Of a stretch of DNA of 64,000 nucleotides, positions 22,213 through 30,463 are shown piece by piece. The DNA comes from Yersinia massiliensis. Lineage in GTDB: Bacteria; Pseudomonadota; Gammaproteobacteria; Enterobacterales; Enterobacteriaceae. The notes beneath the pieces were generated by a model. The model saw nothing but the letters and a program-made list of their open reading frames with translations, searched no databases and was not told the origin of the DNA. Every line of letters begins with the position of its first letter. Positions within the stretch are counted from its first letter, which is position 1. The stretch covers positions 1,922,001 through 1,986,000 of the forward strand of contig NZ_CP028487.1 in the NCBI RefSeq assembly GCF_003048255.1, written 5' to 3'. The position numbers and the translations under genes are program-made.

Positions 22213-22247
22213 GTGGGTAACGCTATTGAATTATATAGTAAAAGCCA
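22213..22247. other. Presumed left attachment site region (attL)
   Basis: This 35-base gap lies between the fliE stop and the end of the integrase gene, the usual place for a left attachment site. The core cannot be defined because the right end of the prophage lies outside the window. Confidence 0.4.
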
Positions 22248-23537
22248 CTATCCAATTTTCTTATGGGGCATGAGTGGGGCATTTTGAGAAAATTTAGCAT
22301 TGATTAATGCCATTTGTTCATCATTACTGTCTGGCATCCATTCCCCGTAAACAGAGAAAACCATCTGTGCTGATGCGTGGCCCATCTGTGATGCAATGAA
22401 TGATGGGTTTGCCCCAGCAGATAGCAACCAACATGCGAAAGTATGGCGTGATTGATATGGCTTCCTTGACCTGATCCCTGCTCTCCTCAACGCTCCATTC
22501 CATATCTGTCCTAGCGATTCAGTTGAATAGTAGTCACCGCAAAGCTGGTTAGATGATGTAACTCTTGGTTTAAAAACAAAGGTGCAACTATCCTCCCTAG
22601 TCTTTCTCGCTTCTCTTGTATGGATCAGTATTTGATATTGTGGACCCATCCTGGTGTATAGCATTTGACTGCGCAGCGCTTCTTTTGCACTATCCGTAAG
22701 TTGAATAATACGATCAGTTCCCGCATCGGTTTTTGGTAAAGTAAACTGCTTAACTCGGGTAAGATTTCTCCTTACCATGATTGTTCCAGCTTCGAGATCT
22801 ATATCCTCCCATGCAAGAGCACAAAGCTCTCCATGCCGCATTCCTGTATATACAGCGAGTGTCCATAAATTTTTAATTTGCTGATGGGTGCAACCATCTA
22901 GCATTCTAAAAAACTCATCTCTTGTTAGAGGGTCTGGCTGTGGCTTACTCTTTCTTAATCTAACCAAATTTGAGGTTGGATCTGAATCAGAGTATCCATT
23001 CCCAGACGCAAACATAAATGCTGATTTAACACATGCAAGACAGTAGTTAACAGTTGGCACGGACCTCCCCCTCACCGCTGTAATCTGGTGACGCCTAGGT
23101 AGTTGCATCCCATTAAGCAACTCATTTCTCAACTTCAAAATGTCTTCATTTCTTATTGATGAAACCTGCCGTTCAGGGCCAAGCAGAATAGCTGCGGTTT
23201 TCAGTGTTGAGGTATACCTATCGTGGGTGTTTAGAGAAACCTCCGGCTCTTTCAGGGAAAGCCATTTGTTGAACAAATCCTGAACGGTAATACTCCTGAT
23301 TTCTGTGGTTGCATATTGTGATGCATTTGGTGACTCAGGGAACTGTTTTGCATAGTCAAAGGTCCCAGTCTTAATGGCGTACACAATTGAATACCGTAAA
23401 TCAGATGCAATTTTTCTGTTTTTAGGCGTATCAGGAACCCCAAGTGATTCCCTGCAACGCTTCTTTTGATACATAAACCAAATGCGTAGATATCCTCCAT
23501 GATGTTCTACGCCAGTTGGATACTGAGCTTTACTCAT
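22248..23537 (-). CDS. int: Phage tyrosine integrase
   Basis: 429 residues. An N-terminal arm-binding region (HHGGYLRIWFMYQKKRCRES) is followed by a SAM-like core-binding domain and a catalytic domain from about 210. Catalytic residues visible are Arg in YTGMRHGELCALAWEDIDLE, Arg-His in YQSRHTFACWLLSAG, His in MGHASAQMV and the likely Tyr nucleophile in VYGEWM. In box II the usual His of HxxR is Tyr, which occurs in this integrase subfamily. It recombines attP and attB and ends 36 bases from fliE. Confidence 0.96.
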   Translation of the reverse strand: MSKAQYPTGVEHHGGYLRIWFMYQKKRCRESLGVPDTPKNRKIASDLRYSIVYAIKTGTFDYAKQFPESPNASQYATTEIRSITVQDLFNKWLSLKEPEVSLNTHDRYTSTLKTAAILLGPERQVSSIRNEDILKLRNELLNGMQLPRRHQITAVRGRSVPTVNYCLACVKSAFMFASGNGYSDSDPTSNLVRLRKSKPQPDPLTRDEFFRMLDGCTHQQIKNLWTLAVYTGMRHGELCALAWEDIDLEAGTIMVRRNLTRVKQFTLPKTDAGTDRIIQLTDSAKEALRSQMLYTRMGPQYQILIHTREARKTREDSCTFVFKPRVTSSNQLCGDYYSTESLGQIWNGALRRAGIRSRKPYQSRHTFACWLLSAGANPSFIASQMGHASAQMVFSVYGEWMPDSNDEQMALINAKFSQNAPLMPHKKIG

Positions 23538-23570
23538 AAAGTTAGCCTCAATGTATTAGGGGTTCGTAGG

Positions 23571-23831
23571 TTAAGCGCTTTTCTTGAGCTTTGCAGCATT
23601 CGGTTGTCGTTTCGACTGCTGCTCTACCCAGTTATCAATGGCTTCCCTGTTATACATACACTCGCTATTTGGCTTTGGATTATCCTCAGGAGAAAATAAT
23701 AAATACTCCCTCCCTTGCAGCCACGATTTCTCTCTGGCCCGTTTAATTGTTCCGGGGCGAAGGCCGGTTAAAGCAATAAGCAGATCTTCTGTTACCCACT
23801 TATTCGGTACAATTTGAATAACATTATCCAT
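23571..23831 (-). CDS. xis: Phage excisionase
   Basis: 86 residues, small and basic, with the pattern PNKWVTEDLLIALTGLRPGT, then IKRAREKSWLQGREY and NSECMYNREAIDNWVEQQ. This matches the lambdoid Exc/DUF1233 excisionase family, a winged-helix directionality factor. It sits immediately upstream of int in the same direction, as expected. Confidence 0.88.
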   Translation of the reverse strand: MDNVIQIVPNKWVTEDLLIALTGLRPGTIKRAREKSWLQGREYLLFSPEDNPKPNSECMYNREAIDNWVEQQSKRQPNAAKLKKSA

Positions 23832-24057
23832 TTTGGCCTCTTATCTCTTTATCAATCTGACGAACGAAGTAACTCAGCCAGCGTTTAGCTGGGAAAGTGT
23901 TAGGGGGAAGGGCGGTGATTTTTTTTGCGTGGCGGTCGAGGATTTCTGTGATGAGCTTGTCGTGCTCTGAAGTTGGTTTGCCGTCCGTGGCTTGTATTAT
24001 TTCCGTTCTACAACATCGAGCTACTGACCTGATAGCGTTCTCTATTGTTGTTTCCAT
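23824..24057 (-). CDS. Hypothetical early phage protein
   Basis: 77 residues, mixed charge, no membrane segment. The stretch LPPNTFPAKRWLSYFVRQID is conserved-looking but not recognised. It overlaps xis by 8 bases and the next upstream gene by 16 bases, so it belongs to the pL operon. Confidence 0.65.
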   Translation of the reverse strand: METTIENAIRSVARCCRTEIIQATDGKPTSEHDKLITEILDRHAKKITALPPNTFPAKRWLSYFVRQIDKEIRGQNG

Positions 24058-24287
24058 TTCGGCGCAACCTCTTTAGTAGGTACAAGTCGTCGCTCTGCCA
24101 GAATGTCGACACACTCATCAAAGTCAGATGTGTATGCATCAAGCAATTGCTCTTTGTCTTGATATTTCTGCATGCCATCCCACCAGAGTTTTTGTCCCGT
24201 GCCGCGCTGAACGCATAATCGTTTGGCCCAGTGAGGCGCACCGATGAAATCACTAACTGAGCCAGATAAAGTCGTCCAATGCATCAT
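24042..24287 (-). CDS. Hypothetical early phage protein
   Basis: 81 residues, Trp-rich (five Trp), with the segment DFIGAPHWAKRLCVQRGTGQ. No function recognised. The start overlaps the stop of the small membrane-protein gene upstream (ATGA). Confidence 0.65.
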   Translation of the reverse strand: MMHWTTLSGSVSDFIGAPHWAKRLCVQRGTGQKLWWDGMQKYQDKEQLLDAYTSDFDECVDILAERRLVPTKEVAPKWKQQ

Positions 24288-24400
24288 CCGAACATCCCCA
24301 TAACAGCTTCATTCTCAATCGTGTAAATAGTTGCCAGTACCGCCCATGTGATGATGACGACAAAGAACCATATGCCGTCTGATATTTTTGGTAGTTTCAT
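24284..24400 (-). CDS. Small single-pass membrane protein
   Basis: 38 residues (MKLPKISDGIWFFVVIITWA at the start), with one hydrophobic segment at about residues 11-27. Its start overlaps the methyltransferase stop and its stop overlaps the next start, both by 4 bases, which supports real translation. Function unknown. Confidence 0.6.
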   Translation of the reverse strand: MKLPKISDGIWFFVVIITWAVLATIYTIENEAVMGMFG

Positions 24401-24939
24401 GCTGCTTTACTCCCAGATAATATTTCATTGCCAATCGCCTTTAGCTCATCGCGTTTAACTGTGGTGAACATACAGCGAGGTTTAATGAATGGCCGCCAGA
24501 TGAATAGCAGCGATCCTTTGTTATTGCCGTTAATTGGCTTGCCAGTATCAGAACGCAGAAACGATATCCGGCCATCAGTAATGAATCGCACCTCATCGAC
24601 TGATTGCAGTGCTTGGCTAAACCAACCGACAGATGAGTCAGCGGGGACAAGCATCACCACGGTTTGGAGTTGCTGCTTACATTGCTCGGCGGCCTTTGTT
24701 ACCCATGGCGAGATATCGGAGTAGGGGGGATTGCACCAGATGGCTCCATAACTTTCCCATGCACTATTAAGTGCATCGTCTTTCTCTGTGAGGTATCGGG
24801 CGCAGAGGGCGCTTTTGTGACTAGCGGCCGCATCGAGATAAAATCCGAATTCAATATCCAGTGCGGTGAATATGTCGGCTGGTGTCATCCATAAATCTTT
24901 CAGGCTGTCCGGTGTGTGGCTGCCGCCAAAATCACTCAT
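24397..24939 (-). CDS. Phage DNA N6-adenine methyltransferase
   Basis: 180 residues. LWMTPADIFTALDIEFGFYL, LDAAASHKSALCARYLTEKD and the catalytic-type motif IWCNPPYSDISPW (NPPY) define the phage Dam family (DNA N-6-adenine-methyltransferase). It transfers a methyl group from S-adenosylmethionine to adenine, probably protecting phage DNA or marking it. It overlaps the cytosine methyltransferase gene upstream by 4 bases. Confidence 0.9.
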   Translation of the reverse strand: MSDFGGSHTPDSLKDLWMTPADIFTALDIEFGFYLDAAASHKSALCARYLTEKDDALNSAWESYGAIWCNPPYSDISPWVTKAAEQCKQQLQTVVMLVPADSSVGWFSQALQSVDEVRFITDGRISFLRSDTGKPINGNNKGSLLFIWRPFIKPRCMFTTVKRDELKAIGNEILSGSKAA

Positions 24940-25646
24940 GCAGCCTCTCTTAACGCTTTCAGATGCAGAGCGTTGGCTTGGTAAACCGCTTCAGCGAAAC
25001 CTCGGGGTGTGGCGCTTCGAATGTTCTTCACTCGATCTGACTTTCCACCCAATTTAAGGTGCTGAGTTGAATAACCATCAGGAACAGGAACAGGCAACTT
25101 ATCTGGCATAACAAACCCTCCCCCGGTCCATAGGCATGTTTTCTTGGGATAGGCATCACGCGGGGCAATGTAATCGGGGTAGGTTGGATGAACGTCATCA
25201 ACTGGCAGATAGCCGCCGTAGTCGCTCGGATTAAAGATGAAATCTGGTTTCCCGAATATGCCACTGAAAACGCTAATAGGGTTTTCAAAGAACCAGGGAG
25301 CTCCGGTTATTTCGCCAATCATCCGGCATTGTTCAGCCACCAGTGCCGCCTTTGCTTGAAAGTGGATATCAGCTTTGCGTTTCTTTTCAAAGTGGGCGGC
25401 ACCGCTTACTGCCACATCAGTACATGGCGGGAACCCTGCAACAAAAACGATTTTCTCTTTACGGATAACGTCACCCAATGCGCCGGCTGCCGTGAGAACT
25501 GTCTCTGGCCACTTTCGTATTCTTTCCTGGTTACTTTTCTCGATATGCTGAGGGTCAATCAAAATTGCATCATACCCAGCCGTAACCCACGGTCCCGCCA
25601 TAATTCCAGTCAGGTCGCACAGGCAAATAATCGTTCCTCTACTCAT
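24936..25646 (-). CDS. Phage DNA cytosine methyltransferase-like protein
   Basis: 236 residues. The motif AGFPPCTDVAVSGAAHF matches the catalytic PPC loop of C5-cytosine methyltransferases and WFFENPISVFSGIFGKPDFI resembles motif VI (ENP in place of ENV). A truncated target-recognition region follows (CLWTGGGFVMPDKLP). It lacks a long recognition domain and is shorter than classical Dcm. Likely a short phage-type cytosine methylase; specificity unknown. Coupled with the adenine methylase downstream. Confidence 0.82.
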   Translation of the reverse strand: MSRGTIICLCDLTGIMAGPWVTAGYDAILIDPQHIEKSNQERIRKWPETVLTAAGALGDVIRKEKIVFVAGFPPCTDVAVSGAAHFEKKRKADIHFQAKAALVAEQCRMIGEITGAPWFFENPISVFSGIFGKPDFIFNPSDYGGYLPVDDVHPTYPDYIAPRDAYPKKTCLWTGGGFVMPDKLPVPVPDGYSTQHLKLGGKSDRVKNIRSATPRGFAEAVYQANALHLKALREAA

Positions 25647-25846
25647 GCCGAATTCCTTTTTCTGCGCTCATCGATTTCGAAGTCGTCACGGCATCCTTCG
25701 TCACAGAACAGGCCTCTAGTTATTGGCTGGCGACACTCTGAGAAGTGGCAGAATCCGGTGAATGCCATTGCGGGCTTGCGATTGGCGATACCGATTTCAA
25801 TTGTGTGTAATTCGAGGCTTTTGGCTTGGTCTACTTCATCGCACAT
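25643..25846 (-). CDS. Small zinc-finger protein, DksA/TraR-like
   Basis: 67 residues. Four cysteines (CHFSECRQP, LFCDEGCRDDFE) make a C-x4-C...C-x3-C Zn-ribbon, with an upstream IGIANRKPAMA-like segment typical of small phage TraR/DksA-type zinc-finger proteins. Such proteins may bind RNA polymerase, but that is inference here. Overlaps its downstream neighbour by 4 bases. Confidence 0.65.
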   Translation of the reverse strand: MCDEVDQAKSLELHTIEIGIANRKPAMAFTGFCHFSECRQPITRGLFCDEGCRDDFEIDERRKRNSA

Positions 25847-26022
25847 TAAGCCACCTCATTTGCTTGTTGGTTTAGCAATCCAAACTTGACTATCTCCAGC
25901 ACGCCAAGCACTTCACTGAGTCCTATCTCACCTTCATATTCGTGAATAAGGTCATTAATACGGCCCGTTAATTCAGCGGGCAGCGGGAATTTGCGCTCGA
26001 CGGGGAGCATTGAAATAGTCAT
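25846..26022 (-). CDS. Hypothetical early phage protein
   Basis: 58 residues from the ATG at 26022, chosen because GGAGATTCCCT precedes it; a longer frame back to 26142 overlaps the upstream gene. The body (LPAELTGRINDLIHEYEGEI) is helical. No function recognised. Confidence 0.6.
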   Translation of the reverse strand: MTISMLPVERKFPLPAELTGRINDLIHEYEGEIGLSEVLGVLEIVKFGLLNQQANEVA

Positions 26023-26035
26023 AGGGAATCTCCAG

Positions 26036-26191
26036 TTATTTAGATGAAGTCCGTTTCCCTTTGATTGCTTTCTCGCAATCGTTCCATACTGTTTTAGCGA
26101 AGTGTTGACGGGGTATGCTGAGGACGTAGCGGCGTTGTTCACCGTTAGGGCCGATAGGCTCGTTGAGCCACTTTTCGAATGAGTCGCTCAT
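26036..26191 (-). CDS. Hypothetical small early phage protein
   Basis: 51 residues (MSDSFEKWLNEPIGPNGEQR at the start), basic C-terminus. It has GGGAGTAAATC as a ribosome site and fits tightly between neighbours. No function recognised. Confidence 0.55.
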   Translation of the reverse strand: MSDSFEKWLNEPIGPNGEQRRYVLSIPRQHFAKTVWNDCEKAIKGKRTSSK

Positions 26192-26204
26192 GATTTACTC
26201 CCAA

Positions 26205-26231
26205 TAAAAAACCCCGCATTAGCGAGGTTCA
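26205..26231 (-). terminator. Intrinsic terminator, minus strand
   Basis: Read on the minus strand, CCTCGCTAATGCGGGG forms a hairpin and is followed by a run of T. It lies below the 26247-26477 gene. The same stem-loop sequence ends another unit at 60065-60088. Confidence 0.75.
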
Positions 26232-26246
26232 TTGAGGTGGTGACGC

Positions 26247-26477
26247 TTAGTAACTGTTGAACATAAAGTAAGTGTTTAATCCGTTATCTTTCTCTTCCAG
26301 AAGCTTCCAGTTTCTTTCATATCTGACTATGTAGTCGTTAGCCTGTGATGGGCTGTAGTGATGATTAACCTTTTCAAGCTCAGTAATAAATCGAGCGGTT
26401 GTAACAACTTTCCGACCACTTGGCTCAATGACGATTGAGGCTATAAAGGCTATTGGTACATCCTGACGACGCGCCAT
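26247..26477 (-). CDS. Hypothetical early phage protein
   Basis: 76 residues, with SIVIEPSGRKVVTTARFITE and an aromatic C-terminus (GLNTYFMFNSY). No recognised domain. A GGAGGGTAAGCAA ribosome site precedes the start, and an intrinsic terminator lies just downstream. Confidence 0.6.
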   Translation of the reverse strand: MARRQDVPIAFIASIVIEPSGRKVVTTARFITELEKVNHHYSPSQANDYIVRYERNWKLLEEKDNGLNTYFMFNSY

Positions 26478-26516
26478 TTGCTTACCCTCCGCTTACTTTA
26501 TTGGAGTATAGCGCGG

Positions 26517-26687
26517 TTACCGATAGACTTCGCTGCACATGAGCACAGCATCAGGCCTTCGCTCTTTAATTCGCGCTAACATGACTTGGCATTCGGATTG
26601 AGTAGGGTAAATATCTTCGGTAACTGGTAGGGCATCGCAACTATCGTTAAAGCAGGAACTGACGAGAAGAACAAAGCCTATTAGCAT
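26517..26687 (-). CDS. Small putative lipoprotein or secreted Cys-rich protein
   Basis: 56 residues (MLIGFVLLVSSCFNDSCDAL at the start). It has a short hydrophobic segment with LVSSC, which could be a lipobox or a signal segment, then four cysteines in total. The arrangement resembles the small DUF1482-type proteins of lambdoid phages. The stop lies 30 bases upstream of the downstream ORF start. Function unknown. Confidence 0.6.
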   Translation of the reverse strand: MLIGFVLLVSSCFNDSCDALPVTEDIYPTQSECQVMLARIKERRPDAVLMCSEVYR

Positions 26688-26960
26688 TTAGTCACCTGCT
26701 GGCCTTGGCTCCATGAACAGCAATGTGCCATCTTGAAAGTTATCCCAATCAGCCTGGTCATGTAGGCACACCACGCTAACATCGCGTGTGCCGCCTGAAT
26801 TGTAACCGCCGAAAATAACCTGACCGATAGGATCCTGCTGCTTAAGCGCTTCAAGTTGCTCACGCAGCGCTAGCAGTTCAGTGGCCATTTCTGAGCCAAT
26901 ATTTCCGTCAACATCAATTCGCTGTTGTTTTATATTCTCCAATGTTTCTTTACTCAGCAT
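26688..26960 (-). CDS. Hypothetical early phage protein, Ea22-like region
   Basis: 90 residues from the ATG at 26960 (LSKETLENIKQQRIDVDGNI). An N-terminal coiled helix with LALREQLEALKQQ is followed by a C-terminal stretch with PIGQVIFGGYNSGG. This pattern of a heptad helix plus GGYN segment is common in accessory early genes of lambdoid phages (ead/Ea22). Function unknown. Confidence 0.6.
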   Translation of the reverse strand: MLSKETLENIKQQRIDVDGNIGSEMATELLALREQLEALKQQDPIGQVIFGGYNSGGTRDVSVVCLHDQADWDNFQDGTLLFMEPRPAGD

Positions 26961-26984
26961 CTGCATTCCCCTCTGCCAGTTTGC

Positions 26985-27242
26985 TCATCCGCACACCCCC
27001 TCGACGTCATTCGGAAAATCAAGGTCGAATGCTTCATCAAACGCAAGGTCATGGTCGGCTAATACGCCAATGAGGTCACGATGGTCATTCTCCAACCCTT
27101 TATCTTTGAACTGTTTCGCGTCATAAAGCATAACGTTGCTATCGCCGATCGTGTAGAAACCGAGCCGATTTGACGGGCATTTAGCAAGCAATGCATTGAC
27201 CTGCTTAACCCATTTCTTTTCTGCTGCTGTTAGTTCTGCCAC
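26985..27242 (-). CDS. Hypothetical early phage protein
   Basis: 85 residues, acidic (LENDHRDLIGVLADHDLAFD), with an N-terminal helix AELTAAEKKWVKQVNALLAK and a segment GFYTIGDSNVMLYD. Stop overlaps nothing, but the start abuts the upstream stop. No function recognised. Confidence 0.6.
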   Translation of the reverse strand: MAELTAAEKKWVKQVNALLAKCPSNRLGFYTIGDSNVMLYDAKQFKDKGLENDHRDLIGVLADHDLAFDEAFDLDFPNDVEGVCG

Positions 27243-27661
27243 TACTCACCCCCTTCAACCGGATTAATAGGTGCGCGGAACATTTCAACGATGCGAGATA
27301 GTGAATTGAAATTCATAAATGGCACAGCTTGGTGGCCCTTGTCAGATTTAGAGTCAAATTCCATGCGAATACCGCCGGTAACATGCTGAACTGCATCTGC
27401 TAGCGCATCAAAAGATACAGGTTCGCGCGGTTTCACCGCCTCCGATATTCCATCAACACGGCTTTCAATCATGGACCACACGGTTTCATATTCAGGCCAA
27501 TCAGACTCAACTACAACACACTGCAATGGGGGCTTACTCTCAATATCACGCCCTTTTTTAATGCTATTTTCTAGCGTATCCAGAAGTTGAAAATTAAAAT
27601 GACCAAGGTATTTTTCTGCATCAGAACGTTTAATTACGATATAGCGCTCTTCTCTTTCCAT
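27242..27661 (-). CDS. Hypothetical early phage protein
   Basis: 139 residues. The middle has PPLQCVVVESDWPEYETVWS, and the C-terminus FRAPINPVEGGE is typical of phage accessory proteins. No enzymatic motif seen. Overlaps neighbours by one base at both ends, showing tight coupling in the pL operon. Confidence 0.65.
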   Translation of the reverse strand: MEREERYIVIKRSDAEKYLGHFNFQLLDTLENSIKKGRDIESKPPLQCVVVESDWPEYETVWSMIESRVDGISEAVKPREPVSFDALADAVQHVTGGIRMEFDSKSDKGHQAVPFMNFNSLSRIVEMFRAPINPVEGGE

Positions 27662-28116
27662 TATTCATCATCCCAATTATCAATAGGGCAATGTCGTCCG
27701 GTAGCGGTCGGCTCGTTATCACGGATCTGAGGGCAATCTTTGTGATGACACTCACCATCGCGGGCGGCGGCGAACTCTCGCAAATCACGAAATACCATCA
27801 CGCATACGTCATCAAGCTCACCATACTCACCTTCAAGACGTGAAACCTGTTCCTCGACACCCTGCGCCTTTATCTCGTTAATCGCTTGAGTGGTGGCTGG
27901 AGTATTTAGTGCTGACTCAACCGCGCTTTGCGACCTGTCCCAACCAATGCCGTAAATTTCACTTTCACCACCGTTCTGGCGAATCGCTTTCCATCCACTA
28001 AGCATGTCTCTTGCGGCAACTTTCAGTAACATGTTCTCAGCAGCGACAGCTCGATAGTTTTTGTCTAGTTCGATGTACTCAGCCTCTAACGTTTCATAAT
28101 CAGTATTTTCAGACAT
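27661..28116 (-). CDS. Ea22-like phage protein
   Basis: 151 residues. An N-terminal coiled-coil (LEAEYIELDKNYRAVAAENM) precedes the phrase NTPATTQAINEIKAQGVEEQ, which is characteristic of Ea22-like early proteins. C-terminal HHKDCPQ and RHCPIDNWDDE could bind metal. Ea22 function is unknown. Confidence 0.65.
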   Translation of the reverse strand: MSENTDYETLEAEYIELDKNYRAVAAENMLLKVAARDMLSGWKAIRQNGGESEIYGIGWDRSQSAVESALNTPATTQAINEIKAQGVEEQVSRLEGEYGELDDVCVMVFRDLREFAAARDGECHHKDCPQIRDNEPTATGRHCPIDNWDDE

Positions 28117-28159
28117 AGAAAGTCCTCAGCAGACTAGCTGCTTTAAGTGGGGTGGGGGA

Positions 28160-28426
28160 TTAGCCTTGCTTGACAGACCAGCCGATTCCGTAATATTCAC
28201 GATCAATATTGCTTAAAATAATCGGTGCAGGATTGCTTAAGCTGAACGGCTGCCGCTCAAGGGGTAACAAGTGAGCAGGGCAGCGAGGGTGACTCGCCGT
28301 TATCCTGCCTATCGTCCTGATAATCATCTTGTTAAGCCGATCGTGTTCTTCTCCCCGCTTTGCACAATCAAAAGCCGCGAGGCATCCTGCAATTATGTCT
28401 GCATAGTTATTTGTTCTGATTGTCAT
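28160..28426 (-). CDS. Hypothetical early phage protein
   Basis: 88 residues with a helical N-terminus (NYADIIAGCLAAFDCAKRGE) and a C-terminus REYYGIGWSVKQG. No recognised domain. Confidence 0.6.
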   Translation of the reverse strand: MTIRTNNYADIIAGCLAAFDCAKRGEEHDRLNKMIIRTIGRITASHPRCPAHLLPLERQPFSLSNPAPIILSNIDREYYGIGWSVKQG

Positions 28427-28449
28427 GGGATTACCAGCGGGGATGGCGC

Positions 28450-28623
28450 TTAGTGTGAGTTAGAAAATCGCCATTTACTGTCGGTTTCCAAAGTCATACC
28501 AAGCTCTTTGGCCTTGGCATTAGCTTCTGCGAAAGAAAAAATCACTTTTCCATCTGGAAATTTCCACGAGTTTTTATTCGCGTTGTAAAATCGAACAACT
28601 GTTATTTGCTGGTTATTCTCCAT
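28450..28623 (-). CDS. Hypothetical small early phage protein
   Basis: 57 residues from the ATG at 28623 (MENNQQITVVRFYNANKNSW). It has a beta-rich appearance with KFPDGKVIFSFAEANAKAKE. A GAGGTGATAGCT ribosome site precedes it, 10 bases below ssb. No function recognised. Confidence 0.6.
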   Translation of the reverse strand: MENNQQITVVRFYNANKNSWKFPDGKVIFSFAEANAKAKELGMTLETDSKWRFSNSH

Positions 28624-28633
28624 AGCTATCACC

Positions 28634-29095
28634 TCAATATGGTGGTTCTTCTTCGAACATTGGTGGCTCACTCTGTCCAGTAGATTGCCCACTGGATTGC
28701 CGATTCTGGTTTTGCCGTCCTTGGCCCTGTGCTCCCTGCGAATCACCTTGCTTCCCGCCCAGCATCTGCATGGTACCGCCGACATTGACCACTACTTCCG
28801 TTGTGTAGCGATCTTGTCCTGATTGGTCTTGCCACTTCCTTGTTTGTAATGCTCCTTCGATGTAGACCTGAGAACCTTTCCGCAGGTACTCGCCAGCTAC
28901 TTCTGCCAATTTCCCAAACAGCACAATCCGGTGCCACTCAGTTTTTTCCTTTTGCTCGCCTGTCGCCTTGTCCCGCCAACTTTCCGATGTAGCAAGGGTA
29001 ATGCTGGCTACCGCGCCGCCGTTCGGCATATAACGAACCTCAGGATCCTTCCCAAGGTTACCCACCAGAATTACTTTATTTATGCCCTTGCTCAT
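28634..29095 (-). CDS. ssb: Single-stranded DNA-binding protein
   Basis: 153 residues. The N-terminal OB fold ([60 protein letters not shown]) and the acidic tip MFEEEPPY are classical SSB. The Gln/Gly-rich linker joins them. It coats single-stranded phage DNA during replication and recombination. It overlaps the downstream end of the ATPase gene by 4 bases. Confidence 0.96.
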   Translation of the reverse strand: MSKGINKVILVGNLGKDPEVRYMPNGGAVASITLATSESWRDKATGEQKEKTEWHRIVLFGKLAEVAGEYLRKGSQVYIEGALQTRKWQDQSGQDRYTTEVVVNVGGTMQMLGGKQGDSQGAQGQGRQNQNRQSSGQSTGQSEPPMFEEEPPY

Positions 29096-29955
29096 GCCGC
29101 TTGCTCCAGTTCGGATTTTCGAATGTCATATACATCTTTCGCTATGGCTTGCTGTTCAGTCCCGCGTAATGTGCGCCATGCCTCTTCAAATGCTGGTTTA
29201 AGCTCTTCAACAGAATTTGCGGATGTTGCTAGGGCGGTGAAATGCTTTAATGCTTCATCATGTGGGTTTACGCCTGATTCAAGCCATTCAATCAATCTCT
29301 TGCCTGTTTCTTCGGAGATAATTACTGGATCAGAATTTGAAAAGAGTTTTGTACGGTCTTTGGTGGCGTTGGCGTGATGTGATTCATGCACCAAATCTAG
29401 AACGGTAGTGAATTCGTATTCCACGCCATCACGCTGTTCTGATTTCATCCCTAACTTAGCCACCTTTTTGCGCCCATTCTCTTCAATCTGAGCGGTTTCT
29501 GTTTTACTTCGCATGGTTGCAATTACATGCATGCCGGTGCTAAGGATCGCATCCAAAAACAAACGATGCCGCGGATTGATTTCACTCCAAGCTGACCATG
29601 AATTTCCACGGAACTTAGCTTTTGCAATCGTATCAACAAGCTCAAGACAGCCACCTACGCCACCCCACTCATGGGTGATGCTGTCGATAATAAGATTGTC
29701 ATAGCCAGCTTGCTCTGCTGCGTGAATGGCTTCTATGAATCGCTCTGGCGAGAATGGTGCATCTAGTTCCAGAACGTCAAAGTCTGAAACGTCTGAATAA
29801 AGCGACGCGCTACCTTTTTCGGTATCAATTACAGCCGTCTTGCCACCAATCCCTTTAGCTATCAGCAAGGCGCTGTATGTTTTCCCTGAACCGCTCGGGC
29901 CTGTAAGCGCCAGCCGTAGCTTGGCTTTCTTTCTCATAGCCTTTTCAAATTTCAT
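29092..29955 (-). CDS. RecA-fold phage ATPase, Sak4-like recombinase
   Basis: 287 residues. Walker A is [20 protein letters not shown] at about residues 15-34, and Walker B-like is [16 protein letters not shown]. The remainder has AAA_24-type features ([20 protein letters not shown]). Phage ATPases of this kind next to ssb act as Sak4-type single-strand annealing or recombination factors, which is family knowledge. It could also be a generic nucleotide-binding protein. Coupled with ssb. Confidence 0.82.
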   Translation of the reverse strand: MKFEKAMRKKAKLRLALTGPSGSGKTYSALLIAKGIGGKTAVIDTEKGSASLYSDVSDFDVLELDAPFSPERFIEAIHAAEQAGYDNLIIDSITHEWGGVGGCLELVDTIAKAKFRGNSWSAWSEINPRHRLFLDAILSTGMHVIATMRSKTETAQIEENGRKKVAKLGMKSEQRDGVEYEFTTVLDLVHESHHANATKDRTKLFSNSDPVIISEETGKRLIEWLESGVNPHDEALKHFTALATSANSVEELKPAFEEAWRTLRGTEQQAIAKDVYDIRKSELEQAA

Positions 29956-29965
29956 GATTTATCTC

Positions 29966-30142
29966 TCAGTTAAAGTTACCAGCAAACTCACTTAGCGTTA
30001 CTAGTGGAGATGCCTTGGTTGTCCCTTGGTTTCTTGATTCGGTTTCCATCCATGACTCGCCGAGCTCACTTTCAAGTTCTGAGTGCATTAACTCCAGCCA
30101 TTCAGCATCCGTTGCTGGCAGCTTTCCGATTGATACCGTCAT
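29966..30142 (-). CDS. Hypothetical small early phage protein
   Basis: 58 residues (MTVSIGKLPATDAEWLELMH at the start), acidic and Ser/Thr-rich. Its start overlaps the stop of the next upstream gene (ATGA). No function recognised. Confidence 0.55.
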   Translation of the reverse strand: MTVSIGKLPATDAEWLELMHSELESELGESWMETESRNQGTTKASPLVTLSEFAGNFN

Positions 30143-30318
30143 GCTGCATGCTCCACATCTTGTGAGTCATCCCAGCCAAGCCAGATAATTCGGCACCACA
30201 AATAGGCGTCATGAATACCTTTTGCATTATCAGGGAATGACTTTGTGTAACGCTTTTTGAATCCGTTGTGCACCTGAGATGCGGTAACCGTTCCGTCACC
30301 ATTCGGTTTTATTCTCAT
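30139..30318 (-). CDS. Hypothetical small early phage protein
   Basis: 59 residues (MRIKPNGDGTVTASQVHNGF at the start) with an aromatic patch LWCRIIWLGWDD. Overlaps the downstream gene by 4 bases. No function recognised. Confidence 0.55.
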   Translation of the reverse strand: MRIKPNGDGTVTASQVHNGFKKRYTKSFPDNAKGIHDAYLWCRIIWLGWDDSQDVEHAA

Positions 30319-30413
30319 GGTTCACCCAGCTGGTTTAATATCTCAATAAGCCGCTTAGCTGCGTTCTTGGCGTTGCGGAATATACGGTCGAGCAAAGTTT
30401 CAGAGCAGCCCAC
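30315..30413 (-). CDS. Possible tiny phage protein with GTG start
   Basis: A 32-residue frame (start GTG, then GCSETLLDRIFRNAKNAAKR) whose stop overlaps the next start (ATGA). The ribosome site is weak and the length marginal, so it may be only an open stretch. Confidence 0.3.
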   Translation of the reverse strand: MGCSETLLDRIFRNAKNAAKRLIEILNQLGEP

Positions 30414-30463
30414 GCAAGGCCACCCTGCTATACAAAAGGTATGCATGGGATACTCCGGTTTAA

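Noticed and set aside
25188..25889. 233-residue plus-strand frame opposite the cytosine methyltransferase gene
   Set aside because: It is antisense to two well supported genes, lacks a ribosome site and has no domain-like composition.
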